Below are positions 24,413 through 33,999 of a stretch of DNA of 64,000 nt, piece after piece. This DNA is from Diphasiastrum complanatum. Lineage: Eukaryota; Streptophyta; Lycopodiopsida; Lycopodiales; Lycopodiaceae. The notes beneath the pieces are model-generated. The model searched no databases, was not told the DNA's origin, and worked only from the letters and a program-made list of their open reading frames with translations. The stretch is taken from positions 1,772,587 through 1,836,586 of the forward strand of contig CM055100.1 in NCBI GenBank assembly GCA_029204225.1, given 5' to 3'. Both the position numbers and the translations under genes were made by a program. Numbering within the stretch: the stretch's first letter is position 1; each line of letters starts with the position of its first letter.

Positions 24413-25167
24413 AAATTGAGATTTGCATGCTAACATCTCTGATTGTACAAGAAATTGAGAGCTAATTCAAGCACAAAAGCAGTTTTGCACTTTTTCTCAC
24501 CTTTCTCTGAAGTGTATTTGGATCAAATTGGATTGGAACTAAATTTTCAAATCTGAATAGTGGTAGTACGAAATTCTGGAATTCCGCCGTGTGAAAATCA
24601 GAGATTTTCAGTCCCTTCTGATTTCTTGCTTGTAGATCCAAAGATAGTGGCGTTATAGCTTGATGGAAAGTTTATGATCTATACTTCTCATAGAGTTCGA
24701 AACCAAATCAATCTGATATGTCTATCAAGAGCTATAAGCTCTTAAAGAGGATAGGGATAGGTCCAAAATCCGAGTGACAACATTTTGAGTTGATTCAACC
24801 TTGCTTTGTTCTGAATCCATTGTTTTGAGCATCCTACACAAGAAACTGAAGATCAAGACTAAGTTTGAAGTAATTGAACACCCTTTGAGCCTTCCGAGTG
24901 TCAATAGTATTTTCTTTTGATACATTTCACACGTGCCAAAAGTAGGATTCAAACTAGCCAAAGTGTCTCAATCCACTTTGTGTGTCTGATCTAGAAAACT
25001 TGTCTTGTGGAATATTTGAGATCCATCTCAAATATAGTTGCAAGTGTTTCACATAGGAAGGTAGTACATCCTTGAAAATACCTATAGTGAAAGAGAGCAG
25101 CAACTTTAAGTCTGATTGGAACAAGCTCAAACATACTGCAGTCCAGTAACAAGAAGTCTTCATCAAA

Positions 25168-26060
25168 ATGTCACCTTTGGGAGGATATCTTCTAGAAGCA
25201 AGTGAAAGACTAAACACTTCTAATTACTCAATTTGGAAGTTCAGAATGGAGTCTATTTTGATACTCCAGGATGTTATGGACATTGTGCTTGGTGGTGAGG
25301 AGGAGCCTCAAGCACAGGCTAAAATTCCTAAGCATAGGAAGAGAGCTAGAATGGCTCTACACTTCATTAAGATGAATGTATCTAATGAAATTCTGAGAGA
25401 GATAGGATCTTGCCCTATAGCCAAAGAAGCTTGGGATGCACTTAAGTCCATCTATGAAGCAAAGAATACTTCTAGAATACTCACTCTTAGGAATCAAATT
25501 TTCCAAAGTTTCCAAAGAAGTGAAGAGAGTGCATCAAACTATGTTCTGAGAGTTAAAGATTTACATAGAGAGCTTTCCTATGTTGGTTTTACCATTAACC
25601 AAGATGAGCTAATTCAAGTCATTTTAAATGGCTTGAGAGATGACTATGATAATCTTGTTCAGTCTTTTGCCATTAAGGAGGAGTTGCCTAATCTAGAAAC
25701 TCTCCAAGGAATTCTTATTTTTGAAGAATCTAGGCAAAACTATAAACTTTCCAGGATGAACAGACTCGAGCATGGTGGAAGTGACAAAGCCCTCTTTGTC
25801 AAAGACAAGCATAAAGGAAGGAATAAGAACCAGTTCTCTCAAGCATCCAACAAAGACAAAGCCAAAGATCAAGACAAAGATGGTGAAGAGGATGATTCAC
25901 CTCATCCTTCTACTTCAAAGACCAAGAAGAAAAAAGTGAAGTGTTTCTTCTGTGGCAAGAAGAGGCACTATGCCTCTAATTGCTTTAAGAAGAAAAACCA
26001 ACTCAAGCAAGCTAATCTCTCCAAAGAGATTGAAGAGATTCTATTGCAAGTGATGGAGAA
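25168..26060 (+). CDS. Copia B gag, frame intact
   Basis: Starts at ATG with MSPLGGYLLEASERLNTS, followed by SIWKFRMESILILQDVMDIV, a UBN2-type capsid, and ends with the nucleocapsid knuckle CFFCGKKRHYASNC. There Arg replaces the usual Gly before His. It is clearly related to the gag of intact element F, which shares SIWKxRMESILILQDVMDIV, and the two are mostly colinear. The frame is open to 26226, but homology shifts to another frame after about 26030. The leader from 24413 has no ORF. As a whole the element is defective. Confidence 0.9.
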
Positions 26061-27062
26061 GGATCACTTATGGTGTCCAATTTTTCTTCATCACCTTTCA
26101 AGAAAGATGGAGCTTGGTAAGCTTCTTCACATATGTGCTGTTCAAAGGAGTCATTTGACTCAATTGTACCTTACAAAGGACTTAAGAGATTTATTTACAC
26201 TGCTAATGATCATGAGTGCTCTATAGAAGGAATTGGCAACATTCCATTGAAACTTGCTTCTTCAAAAGTTCTTGCACTTTCTAATGTTCCTTTTATTCCA
26301 AAACTTACAAAGAACTTGATTAGTGTGGAAAAGTTGCTTGATAATGGTTGTGATGTAAAGTTCAACTCCAATACTTGCTTTATCAAGAAAAATGATGAGA
26401 TCCTAGCTGATGGATCTAGATGTGGTGGAACTTTTAAGTTTAATTCTTATGAGAATGCAAATCTTTGTGAAGTTGCTTTGTTATCTAAGGAGGAGTTGTG
26501 GCATAGAAGATTAGGGCATCCTAACTTTAAATCTATGTCCTCTATGGTCAAGAAAGTGAAGGCAATTGGTCTTCCAAAATCTCTTTCAAAGATTTCAAGC
26601 CTTGTGAGGCTTGTGCTATTGCAAAATCACATAGAAAGCCATATCAGAAGTCTTTTATAAAGACTACTCATCCTTTAGAGCTTCTACACTCGGATATACA
26701 ATTTTCCTCTTGTAAAAGTATTGGTGGTGCAACATGTTTTGTCACCTTTATTGATGACTTTACTAGATATACTTGTTTGTATCTACTTTCTTCAAAGGCT
26801 ATGGTTTTTGATCACTTCCTAATCTTCAAAGCTTATGTTGAGAAACAGTTTTCTTTCAAAGTTAAAGCTTTAAGATGTGATGGAGGAGGAGAAAACACAT
26901 CGAAGTTGCACATCACTTCGTGAGAGAGAAACTCATTGGAGGGGAAATCTACTTGAAGCACATCGACACATCATCTTGTATTGCAAATTTGCTCACCAAA
27001 CCTTTGAGCAAGAGTTCCTTCATCAAGCATAGAGCCAATCTTGTTCAAGTCAATATAGATTG
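26030..27062 (+). pseudogene. Copia B pol with deleted protease site and missing RT
   Basis: After gag the frame shifts and reads FSSSPFKKDGAW, then stop, then ASSHMCCSKESF. The YIDSG residues that hold the protease catalytic Asp are precisely missing. Integrase follows (LWHRRLGHPNFKSM, LHSDIQFSSC, FIDDFTRYTCLYL) with one more shift near 26590. At about 26893 the sequence jumps from GGGE in integrase to HIEVAHHFVREKLIGGEIYL in the RNase H tail, ending ANLLTKPLSKSSFIKHRANL. Compared with element F, the end of integrase, all of RT and most of RNase H are deleted, roughly 2 kb. Confidence 0.88.
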
Positions 27063-27075
27063 TTTTTAGGAGGAG
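27063..27075 (+). promoter_or_regulatory. Polypurine tract of copia B
   Basis: tttttaggaggag immediately precedes the 3' LTR start tgttgaaatgg. The same ggaggag-TGT arrangement is seen in elements C and F. Confidence 0.85.
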
Positions 27076-27575
27076 TGTTGAAATGGAAAAATAATCCATC
27101 TTGACTTTAGACTTGCTACAAATATTGTACCTTGCAAGTATGTTGTTCATAAATGCAAAAGCCAAGTTTGGCCTAGATAGAACTCGAGCTACATGGATAT
27201 GTCATATCTAGATTGATGAGTACAACTTGCATATAGTGTGTAGACATAGAATTAGCAAAATTATGCTTGTAGAAACTTGTGGCAATTCACATGCATTAAT
27301 TGTAAGTGATCCATAGTGACATGCAAGGCATGCACAAAGTGTAATGGACACATGCATGATGATTGTACATTTCTAGTTAGAACTAGCACACTTGGAAAAA
27401 GTTGGTAGAGTTTCATGCATGAGAAGTGACAAATGTCACATAGACTCTAGTTTTCACTTTAGATGTTATTAAATGATGGATGGATGTGATTCTACCTCGA
27501 GCTACCTCAAACTCCATAAATATGTGTAGCTCTCCTCATATTTTGTGATGAAGAACCAGAGCTTTGTAGCTATCT
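27076..27575 (+). mobile_element. 3' LTR of copia B, 5' two-thirds only
   Basis: Begins with TG after the PPT and matches the 5' LTR until gctatctt at about 27575, after which the plus-strand similarity stops. The missing R-U5 part is represented nearby, but inverted. Confidence 0.8.
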
Positions 27576-27663
27576 TTGGTTGTTACCTGATCTTGAAGCC
27601 TTTTTTGCTTTGCAAGTCTCTCTTTTCGATACTTCGATGGCTATCTTCTTTGATGCTCTCTTA

Positions 27664-27935
27664 TGACAAAATTTCCAGATTTCACACGTGTGGGGAATGC
27701 CCACAAGTATGATGGATCTAATTAAGCTTTGTGATTAGCACAGTAACCTGATTCTAGATTGATTACCAAGATCTCGTTCAGAAGATATGGCTTAATCGCA
27801 ATCTAGCATAAGCATCAGAATATGATAGCAATAAATCAATAAATCAATAATGAGCAAAATTACAAGATATCAGTGTATTAGCATTAGCCTCAACACGAGT
27901 TAGAGAGAGAAAGATAGAGAGATAGAGAGAAGCTT
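27664..27935 (-). mobile_element. Inverted R-U5 part of a copia B-type LTR
   Basis: Reverse complement of 24130-24399. Shared landmarks include gctctctatctttctctc (read inverted), attgatttattgctatca and gaaatctggaaattttgtca. It ends in the canonical CA and has CACACGTGTG at 27683-27692. It either belongs to a minus-strand relative or is the B 3' LTR half inverted in place. Bases 27576-27663 between the two halves are unmatched. Confidence 0.75.
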
Positions 27936-27944
27936 GGTGAAAAA

Positions 27945-28500
27945 TTCTTGACATAGATTGTTATCAAACCATTTCATGTCCTTTACAAATCTCAAGAGTG
28001 AGATTCTTTGGGTCAGGAGAGATTCCAAAAGGGGGGATTGGATCTGATCTTTGTGTGTTTGAATCAAGTGTACATGTCAAGTTTATGTGATCTAGTGTAG
28101 ATCCATTTTTTTTGTGAAAATTTGTGGTATAGTTTGTTGTCAAACCAAATCAAACTCAATACAACTCTAAAAGGGTAGAGTATTTGGATAAAGAGTGAGT
28201 CCAAATGAAGTGATTAAGTTTTATTTTCATGTGTTTGAAACAAAACCCATCCTTTGTTCAAGAATCTCAAAAGTTGGGTGAACTAGTCAAGAGAAAAGGA
28301 AAATCTTGGTGTCAAATCTTTTCAAATCCATTCCAACTCTCAATAGAAAGAGTCATTGGTATTTGTTGAGTCCAATAGGGGTGTTTGGATCTGATTTTTG
28401 TGATTTGATAGAGTGCTTTTGTCTTAGTGATCAAAGCAAAGATTAGTTTCCAATTGACTAGGTTGAAAAGTGATGTGATACAAAATTTGTGATCTAGATC
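27945..28500 (+). repeat. Leader of element C with diverged ~175-bp repeats
   Basis: Three similar blocks starting with ttatcaaacc (27961), ttgtcaaacc (28137) and tgtcaaatc (28310) are followed by aactct or agagt and gattggatctgat-like sequence. Each is about 175 bp from the next. A gtgatctag...gtagatcc motif recurs at 28087 and 28490. This is untranslated leader-like sequence before the C gag. Confidence 0.5.
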
Positions 28501-28603
28501 ATGTGTAGATCCTTCTAGATTTTTGAATGTGTTCAAATCTAGTTTCTTGAGAGTCACAAACCACAAATTGCAAAGTCATATCACAAATTATTACTTCCTC
28601 ATC

Positions 28604-28819
28604 ATGGCATCAATAGGTGGCAACCTATTGGAGGCAAGTAAGGATCCTAAATGCAACCTTTGTGGCAAGAGAGGTCATTTTGCCTCAAAATGCTACAAAA
28701 AGAAGGCCAATCCATCCAAGGAGAACCAAAGAAAGGTCTCACAAGGACTTACAAGATTTGTCTACAAAAGTCCATCACCACACATTTTGAAGTTTTTGAA
28801 GTTTTTCATTTGGAAGTGA
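28604..28819 (+). CDS. Element C mini-gag: N-terminus fused to zinc knuckle
   Basis: A 71-residue ORF starts MASIGGNLLEASK, matching the gag N-termini of B (MSPLGGYLLEASE) and F (MSSMGSSLLEPSE). It goes straight into DPKCNLCGKRGHFASKCYKK, a CX2CX4HX4C nucleocapsid knuckle. About 230 residues of capsid found in F are absent, so this is an internal deletion that left a short RNA-binding-type protein. The intact frame and the retained PPT and LTR suggest a non-autonomous derivative rather than random debris. Function is inferred. Confidence 0.75.
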   Translation: MASIGGNLLEASKDPKCNLCGKRGHFASKCYKKKANPSKENQRKVSQGLTRFVYKSPSPHILKFLKFFIWK

Positions 28820-29310
28820 ATTTTTTGGTTCAAGATGCAAAGATAAATGTCACTTGGATTTATTTCATGTCCTTGGAAAGCATTTTGTTTGGAACTTTGG
28901 ATAAGTTCAAGTTTACAGTTATGATCCAAGAGAAACCAAGCAAGATTAAGGAGGAGCAATCACAAAATGAAAATAGTTCTATTTATGCTCTCATGACATC
29001 TTTTGGAGAACTATTTTGCTTTGAAGAGATTTTTGTATTTCAATTGTGGATTAAGGAAATACTAGTTGAGTGTGATGCCTTAATAGATAGCAAAGCATGT
29101 TTTCCTTGTAAACTTACATTGAGTATAAAGTCAAGGAAATGGAAATTTCTTCATGATGTATTTTCTTTTGGTTTCAATAAGATCAAGAATGATGTGTTCA
29201 TTCATAATGTTGAAAATTGTAAATTTTCCATCTTAGAGGCAAGTTGTAAACTTCTTATGAGATCAAGTGAATCATCCTCTAAGAGAAAACTTGTATCCAT
29301 AAGCAAGTAA
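28651..29310 (+). CDS. Element C ORF of 219 codons, no recognised homology
   Basis: This frame overlaps the mini-gag and stays open for 219 codons. The part after the overlap reads FEVFEVFHLEVNFLVQDAKI, then MSLESILFGTLDKFKFTVMI, FGELFCFEEIFVFQLWIKEI and CKLLMRSSESSSKRKLVSIS. It is rich in Phe, Leu, Lys and Ser and contains no protease, integrase or RT motif. It lies inside a copia-like element between zinc knuckle and PPT, where pol should be. Either it is a captured or novel ORF, or it is fortuitous. I cannot assign a function. Confidence 0.4.
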   Translation: MQPLWQERSFCLKMLQKEGQSIQGEPKKGLTRTYKICLQKSITTHFEVFEVFHLEVNFLVQDAKINVTWIYFMSLESILFGTLDKFKFTVMIQEKPSKIKEEQSQNENSSIYALMTSFGELFCFEEIFVFQLWIKEILVECDALIDSKACFPCKLTLSIKSRKWKFLHDVFSFGFNKIKNDVFIHNVENCKFSILEASCKLLMRSSESSSKRKLVSISK

Positions 29311-29768
29311 GTAGCCTCAATGAATTCAAGATTGCTTGTGATTAGAAGATTAAGACAATCATGCAAAAAGTGTTTTCTTTGTGGACTAGTCAAACTAGTA
29401 TGCAAAATCTTGGTAATTTTCACATGTATCTATCTCAAGGTCTTGTTTTTCATAGCCATTCTGAGGCATGGAAGCCTCGAATTTCCTTCATGAAAAACCA
29501 GCTACATTCTAGGAGGAGGAGCTTGCAAGTGAAATATCTTCTTCAAGCTTGGAAGAAATCAAAGGCAAGAAAGCTTGGATGGTGCAAAACTCCCAAGTTC
29601 ATCAAAGGAGTCAACATCAAGGAGGCACTATCATGGATATGGTGATCTCGGATCTTCATCAAACTCATTGGCTGATCTTCACATCTTTGAACCAACAAGG
29701 ATCCATCTTTGAAGACCAATTCAGCCCATGGAGTCAAGCTTAAGATCATCATGCTTTTATCAAGTTAG
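29311..29768 (+). other. Element C interior before the PPT
   Basis: Short overlapping frames, including one of 94 codons at 29361-29645 rich in Ser, Lys and Trp, with no recognised domain. No RT or RNase H motif is seen. Confidence 0.4.
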
Positions 29769-29781
29769 TTTTAAGGAGGAG
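29769..29781 (+). promoter_or_regulatory. Polypurine tract of element C
   Basis: ttttaaggaggag directly precedes TGTTATAATTTGC, the apparent start of a 3' LTR. It is nearly identical to the PPTs of B and F. Confidence 0.75.
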
Positions 29782-30300
29782 TGTTATAATTTGCAAAAGC
29801 TAACTTGATCAAATCTTGTAAATACCATAATGACTTGTACCTATCATCATTAGACATGTGTGGAGCCTGTTCCCACGTGTGAAATATATGCCCAAGTCAT
29901 TTAGATAGATCATATAGGTTGTACATATCATTTAATTTGGAAACTAGTGGTTAAATTGGCCAAAAACTAGTATAGTAGTGCTATGCCACTTGGCACCATT
30001 CTAGTGGTAGAAAATGTTATATCACATGGATAGGAGTGGTCTCCCACGTGTGAAATGTCTATCATAAAGTTCAGATCCATTGTATATAGATTTTATTTGA
30101 GTCAAATGTCAAATCTCCTAAATTATAGGAGTTATCTCCTAGATTGTAGGAATCTGGAAGGTAAACACTAGCCACCAATGATGATGTGGCAAATTAATGG
30201 AATCTTAGCCAAAGTGGATATGGATGAGCACTATGACCTGTCTCACACGTGCTGGAAGTGGCTTAGAGAGAGAGAGTATCATGATTTTGTATCTAATCCA
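29782..30300 (+). mobile_element. 3' LTR of element C (3' end not located)
   Basis: Starts with TG after the PPT. It contains three CACGTG boxes (29874, 30045, 30246), two of them inside cccacgtgtgaaat, echoing the LTR ends of B, E and F. No 5' LTR copy was found, so the 3' boundary is approximate and could extend to about 30480. Sequence from there to about 30950 shows nothing recognisable. Confidence 0.55.
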
Positions 30301-30954
30301 TGATGGATCCACTTTGAGGTATCATCATGATTGATCATTTATTTTTTATTGTTCTTGCTTGGATGTGTACAAATTGTGAAGTAAAAGCTAGTTTTGGATG
30401 CTAGTTTGGAGATAGATCAATATTCCAAGTTCCCAATCACTCTTATTGTCGCTCAATTATACATTTTTATTGAAAAATCATAAAGAGCAAGAAAAGTTTG
30501 AAATTTATGGTCAACATTTATGGTGCACAAACATGACAACCTACTTCACACTCAAATGACTCAAAAGAAATTACTTATAAAAAAATAGTTAATAGATTCT
30601 TATACTTATTTGCTATTTAGATTTTTTTAACATCAATTGATACTAGGCTTATACCCCCTTTCATCGCTACTACGAGTTCTTAACTTCAATCTAAGGCCTA
30701 AAGGGACCCGACAATTGTCAAGCTAGTTCCGACAATAGCATATACCCACTAATTTTACATAGGATCAGATTCCTAAAAAATAGCATATAACCGCGTTGAG
30801 AATCAACCAAAAAGCCAACACCCTACCAACAATGATCCTTATTACCCTCATCCAACCATCTAAATTGAAATATTTGCATCATAATCTAGGGTCGTGATAT
30901 ATAACATTATCATTCTCCATGGGCCTGCATCGCTTGAGAGAGAGTTCATGATTA

Positions 30955-31040
30955 TTTATCTCTTAGGATTTTATTAGGGTTTATAAGGTTTTTTAGGTTT
31001 GAGATGAAAAATGGCAAGAATGTTAAGCTGAGTTGAGAGA

Positions 31041-31072
<32 letters not shown>
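30955..31072 (+). promoter_or_regulatory. Promoter/5'UTR-like segment, copy 1, with GA repeat
   Basis: Shares with 31885-31990 the order taggat, agggtt, a T-rich stretch, gagatgaaaaat, aatgt and gagttg, followed by (GA)n. GA-rich tracts are common in plant core promoters and 5'UTRs. It precedes the candidate exon at 31171. Confidence 0.5.
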
Positions 31073-31073
<1 letters not shown>

Positions 31074-31170
31074 CTGTAATGAGTTGATATATAGCGCGAG
31101 AGCGCGAGCGAGGAGAAGCAACGAGGATCGAGCATATGAGTGAAAGGGATAGGATCGGGGGAGACACTTA

Positions 31171-31388
31171 GTGGTGAGCATCGCAGGCAAGAACAAAGTA
31201 GCGGTAGCTTTAGTATTGGTGTTTGCTATACTTTTAGGCGGATCAATCTGGTGGCATCTTGCTTTTCCTCTCAGCGCTGCTGCTGTGGCTGTGGGCCGAG
31301 GGTGGATTGATAGCGCGCCTGCTTTTGCACGGATTCATCATTGCACTTCCTTACTGTCCCCAAAGTCTATCAGAGATAAGGTGAGTTG
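31171..31388 (+). CDS. Possible membrane-anchor first exon, unrecognised
   Basis: An open frame of 70 or so codons ends at a consensus donor, gataag followed by gtgagt (31381). It encodes a basic start, AGKNKVAVALVLV, and a hydrophobic segment, FAILLGGSIWWHLAFPLSAA, consistent with one transmembrane helix. There is no in-frame ATG before it; the frame opens with GTG GTG, and an upstream ATG frame ends in TAG just before. GC content is higher than around it. It could be a real 5' exon whose partner was lost, or a chance frame in a GC-rich 5'UTR. I do not recognise the product. Confidence 0.35.
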
Positions 31389-31752
31389 AGAGAGAGAGAG
31401 GGGGGGGGAGAGAGTGTCGCTCTTTTCCACTATTTTGTTCGATTCTTAGCATTATTATGAAAGGAAGCAACTGTGCTCAGAGACAGCTTTCTGTGTAATC
31501 GGAGGAGACAGAATAACTGCTTAAGAAAGCCTTTCCAGTGGTAGCTGACATGGAGTATTTCCTCTTCAGTTCGCATTTTGATTGTATAGTAGTAGCAAGG
31601 ATTGGGGCTACTTTTGCGGGCTTGTAATGCGTTGATTCATGGCTGCCTGACTTGGCTGTGGAGGAGTGACAAGGCAAGCAGCTGATGTTGGATCGGGCTG
31701 TTTTTGGGTGTTTATGGGCAGCAGCTATTACATGCATAGGTTGCTAGGTTGT

Positions 31753-31811
31753 CCACGAACACCATAACCTCACTCCCATAAACGATGGGAGTGAGGTTAT
31801 GGTGTTCGTGG
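31753..31811. ncRNA. Perfect 27-bp stem hairpin, 5-nt loop
   Basis: Bases 31753-31779 are exactly complementary to 31785-31811, with loop aaacg. As RNA the stem extends about four more pairs outward using two G-U wobbles. No mismatch lies within the arms. It lies between the candidate exon and the MED28 upstream region, in a GA-rich context. Possible readings are a small-RNA hairpin, a tiny MITE-like inverted repeat, or a fold-back sequence artefact. Confidence 0.6.
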
Positions 31812-31884
31812 GCGAGAGAGAGAGAGAGAGAGAAAAGCGGCAGCAGCACAGTGGAGCAGAGGGGAGAGAGAGCGTGTTGATTTT

Positions 31885-31990
31885 TAGGATCTTTATTTAG
31901 GGTTAGTTTTTTTAGGGTTGTAGTTTTTTTAAGGGTTTTGAGATGAAAAATAGCGATAATGTGAATGTGAGTTGTGAGAGAGAGAAAAAG
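31885..31990 (+). promoter_or_regulatory. Promoter/5'UTR-like segment, copy 2, upstream of MED28
   Basis: Second copy of the segment at 30955-31072, about 930 bp downstream in the same orientation. It again ends in gagagagaga and aaagctgtt. It lies roughly 250 bp before the MED28 reading frame and may serve as its promoter or 5'UTR. Confidence 0.45.
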
Positions 31991-32239
31991 AAAAAAGCTG
32001 TTAACCCTTGACCGCCATATTCGGTGACGAAATCAGATCAGATCCAGAATGTTATGCCTGTGCGCAAAACCAGAGGGCCTGCTTGCTGCCTCTGATCGTG
32101 CTTACAAACCTGTTTCAAGTGTTCGTGAATGCTTGTTGGAAATGTTTCAATTATGAACTCAATTGCGCGTACATGGCTGTGAATTAGCTGTAAGATGCAT
32201 CTGATTGTTGAAATAATAGTGGTTTGATTTCTCTGAAGT

Positions 32240-32665
32240 ATGGAATATTTGCAGGTGGAAGAAAGAAGATTGGAAGCTTTAAATAGCGTGCTCATGGATT
32301 TTACAATGGAGTCGGAGATGCAATCAGTTGTGGCTGCTCTTGATGCAGCATTACTACCTTGTCTTCCGGCGCGTGAGCTGCAAGCTGCAGATCGCTCAAC
32401 TCAGCCTTCCCATCATGTTGATGTGGAGAGGCATGCAAGAGAGTTCATGGAGGCAGCTAAGAAGTTGCAGCTCTTCTTCATACGAGTACAACACCAACAT
32501 CAGCCTCCAAAAGAGGAGCTTTTGAAAAAGGAGATCGTAGATTTGGAAGCAGATTTGAGGGCAAAAGATGAGCTTATCGAGAAGCAACAGAAATTGCTGA
32601 TTAAATGGCATACTACTCTTAATGCACAAAGAGTGTCACAAGTGCTAGAGCTGGAAAAGGTATAG
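32240..32665 (+). CDS. MED28: Mediator of RNA polymerase II subunit 28
   Basis: MED28 is a small head-module-associated subunit of Mediator, which bridges transcription factors and RNA polymerase II in the nucleus. The 141-codon frame carries VVAALDAALLPCLPARELQA, then HHVDVERHAREFMEAAKKLQ, the hallmark of plant MED28, followed by a charged helix, LKKEIVDLEADLRAKDELIE, ending ELEKV and TAG. The helical C-terminus fits the coiled-coil of the family, and the length is in the usual range. ATG 32240 is the first in-frame start. A tttgcag acceptor-like sequence ends at 32254, so the true 5' end could be an upstream exon, or translation could begin at 32294 or 32306. No frame damage is seen, so this is probably functional. 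Confidence 0.93.
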   Translation: MEYLQVEERRLEALNSVLMDFTMESEMQSVVAALDAALLPCLPARELQAADRSTQPSHHVDVERHAREFMEAAKKLQLFFIRVQHQHQPPKEELLKKEIVDLEADLRAKDELIEKQQKLLIKWHTTLNAQRVSQVLELEKV

Positions 32666-33223
32666 ATGCTCCTAAATTGTGTATTGGTTGGAAAACCTCT
32701 GAATTCCTTTAGCATGAATGACTTTTCGCGTGATAATGCTGAACTGGATAATTGATAAGGATCTTCCTAGATAGATTACAATTCACGTTGGAGCACTACG
32801 GATATAGTCAGTAGCGGTTAGTTAAAAGCGGTTTCTTGTCATGTGAAGCGGAAGCCCTAGAATAGAAAGTTCTTGGCACGTAACTAAGTAGTGTATATGT
32901 ACGTGTTACGTTTTGGTAATAGATGCGTGATTTTTGTGAATGCTCTATGCTTTTCTGTCTTCTGGGGATTGATTCTCTTGAGTAATATGAATTACCTTGA
33001 TCTTGCTTTATCATTTGCAAATACACTTGTCAATTGATTTGTTGCAACAGCAAGGATAATCCATCAAAGGTTATGGGCCACTCGCTCGGTAGATTCAGGA
33101 TCTGTGGAATGCGTGAGTCTGGAATCATCAGAAGGACGATTGATCATGTTGGAGCAGACCGCACGAGGCGACTGTCAAATTAGGAAAAGGTGAGAGTGAG
33201 TTCAAAAGATTGAGAAGCCCTCA
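32666..33223. other. MED28 3' flank, nothing recognised
   Basis: Presumed 3'UTR and spacer before copia D. No LTR or primer site for D was found here, so D appears to lack its 5' end. Confidence 0.4.
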
Positions 33224-33975
33224 TACGAGATGGCGACAGATAATGGGTTCGACTTCAAAATGATAGAGCGCCTTGACGGGACGAACTATTCTGCGTGGAG
33301 CTGGAAACTCAAGATCAGAACCAGAAAGAAGCGAAAGCTTACATGATGCTGTGCATGGCGTTTGGGGACGCGGCTATATCACAGGTCCGGGATACTGAAA
33401 CAGCCAAGGGAGTGTGGGATATGCTGAGAAAAACGTATGAGGCGGCGGGGTTCTCAAGCATTTTAACCTTGCACAGGCAGCTAAGCACGTTGAAGATGAT
33501 GGAAGGGGACCTGATGATGCCCCATATCGACAAGATTAAGAGCATCTGGAGACATATGGAGGCGGCAGGTGCGATACTAGACAAGAGACAGTTAGTGTAC
33601 ACCCTGATCACGAGCTTGCCCACAAGCTACGATCCTCTCGTTATGACGCTGGATGGATTCGAGGAACGATTGGATCTTGAATTTGTAGCAAGAAGGTTCT
33701 TACAAAAAGAAGCCTGGAGGAAGGTAAATCCACCTACAGAAGAGATGGCCCTGATATCCAGTTTCAAGAAGACACAAATCAAGGAAGGAAAGCAACTAAG
33801 CACGAAGCAGGGAGGAAACAAGCCCTGGAGCGACAATAAGAAGGTGAGGACCGACAAGAAATGCTTTTATTGTGATCAAATTAGACATTTTATTCGGGAT
33901 TGCCAGAAGAAAAAGGAGGATCAGAAGAGAGGTGAGAGCTCACAGGCCTACCTGGTCGAAGAAGAGGAAACATAA
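33224..33975 (+). pseudogene. Copia D gag, frameshifted
   Basis: ATG at 33224 opens MATDNGFDFKMIERLDGTNY and SAWSWKLKI, a typical copia gag start. The frame then changes near 33305 with loss of about 25-30 expected residues, continuing QNQKEAKAYMMLCMAFGDAA, VWDMLRKTYEAAG, LSTLKMMEGDLM and a knuckle-like CFYCDQIRHFIRDC. The frame ends in TAA at 33973, yet pol continues in the same frame. This lineage differs from A, B and F. Confidence 0.88.
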
Positions 33976-33999
33976 GAGTTACCCAAAGTCTATGGATTA

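Noticed and set aside
28651-28700. Programmed -1 frameshift joining mini-gag and the 219-codon ORF of element C
   Set aside because: The frames are offset suitably and there is an A-rich stretch, but no clean X-XXY-YYZ slippery heptamer was seen.
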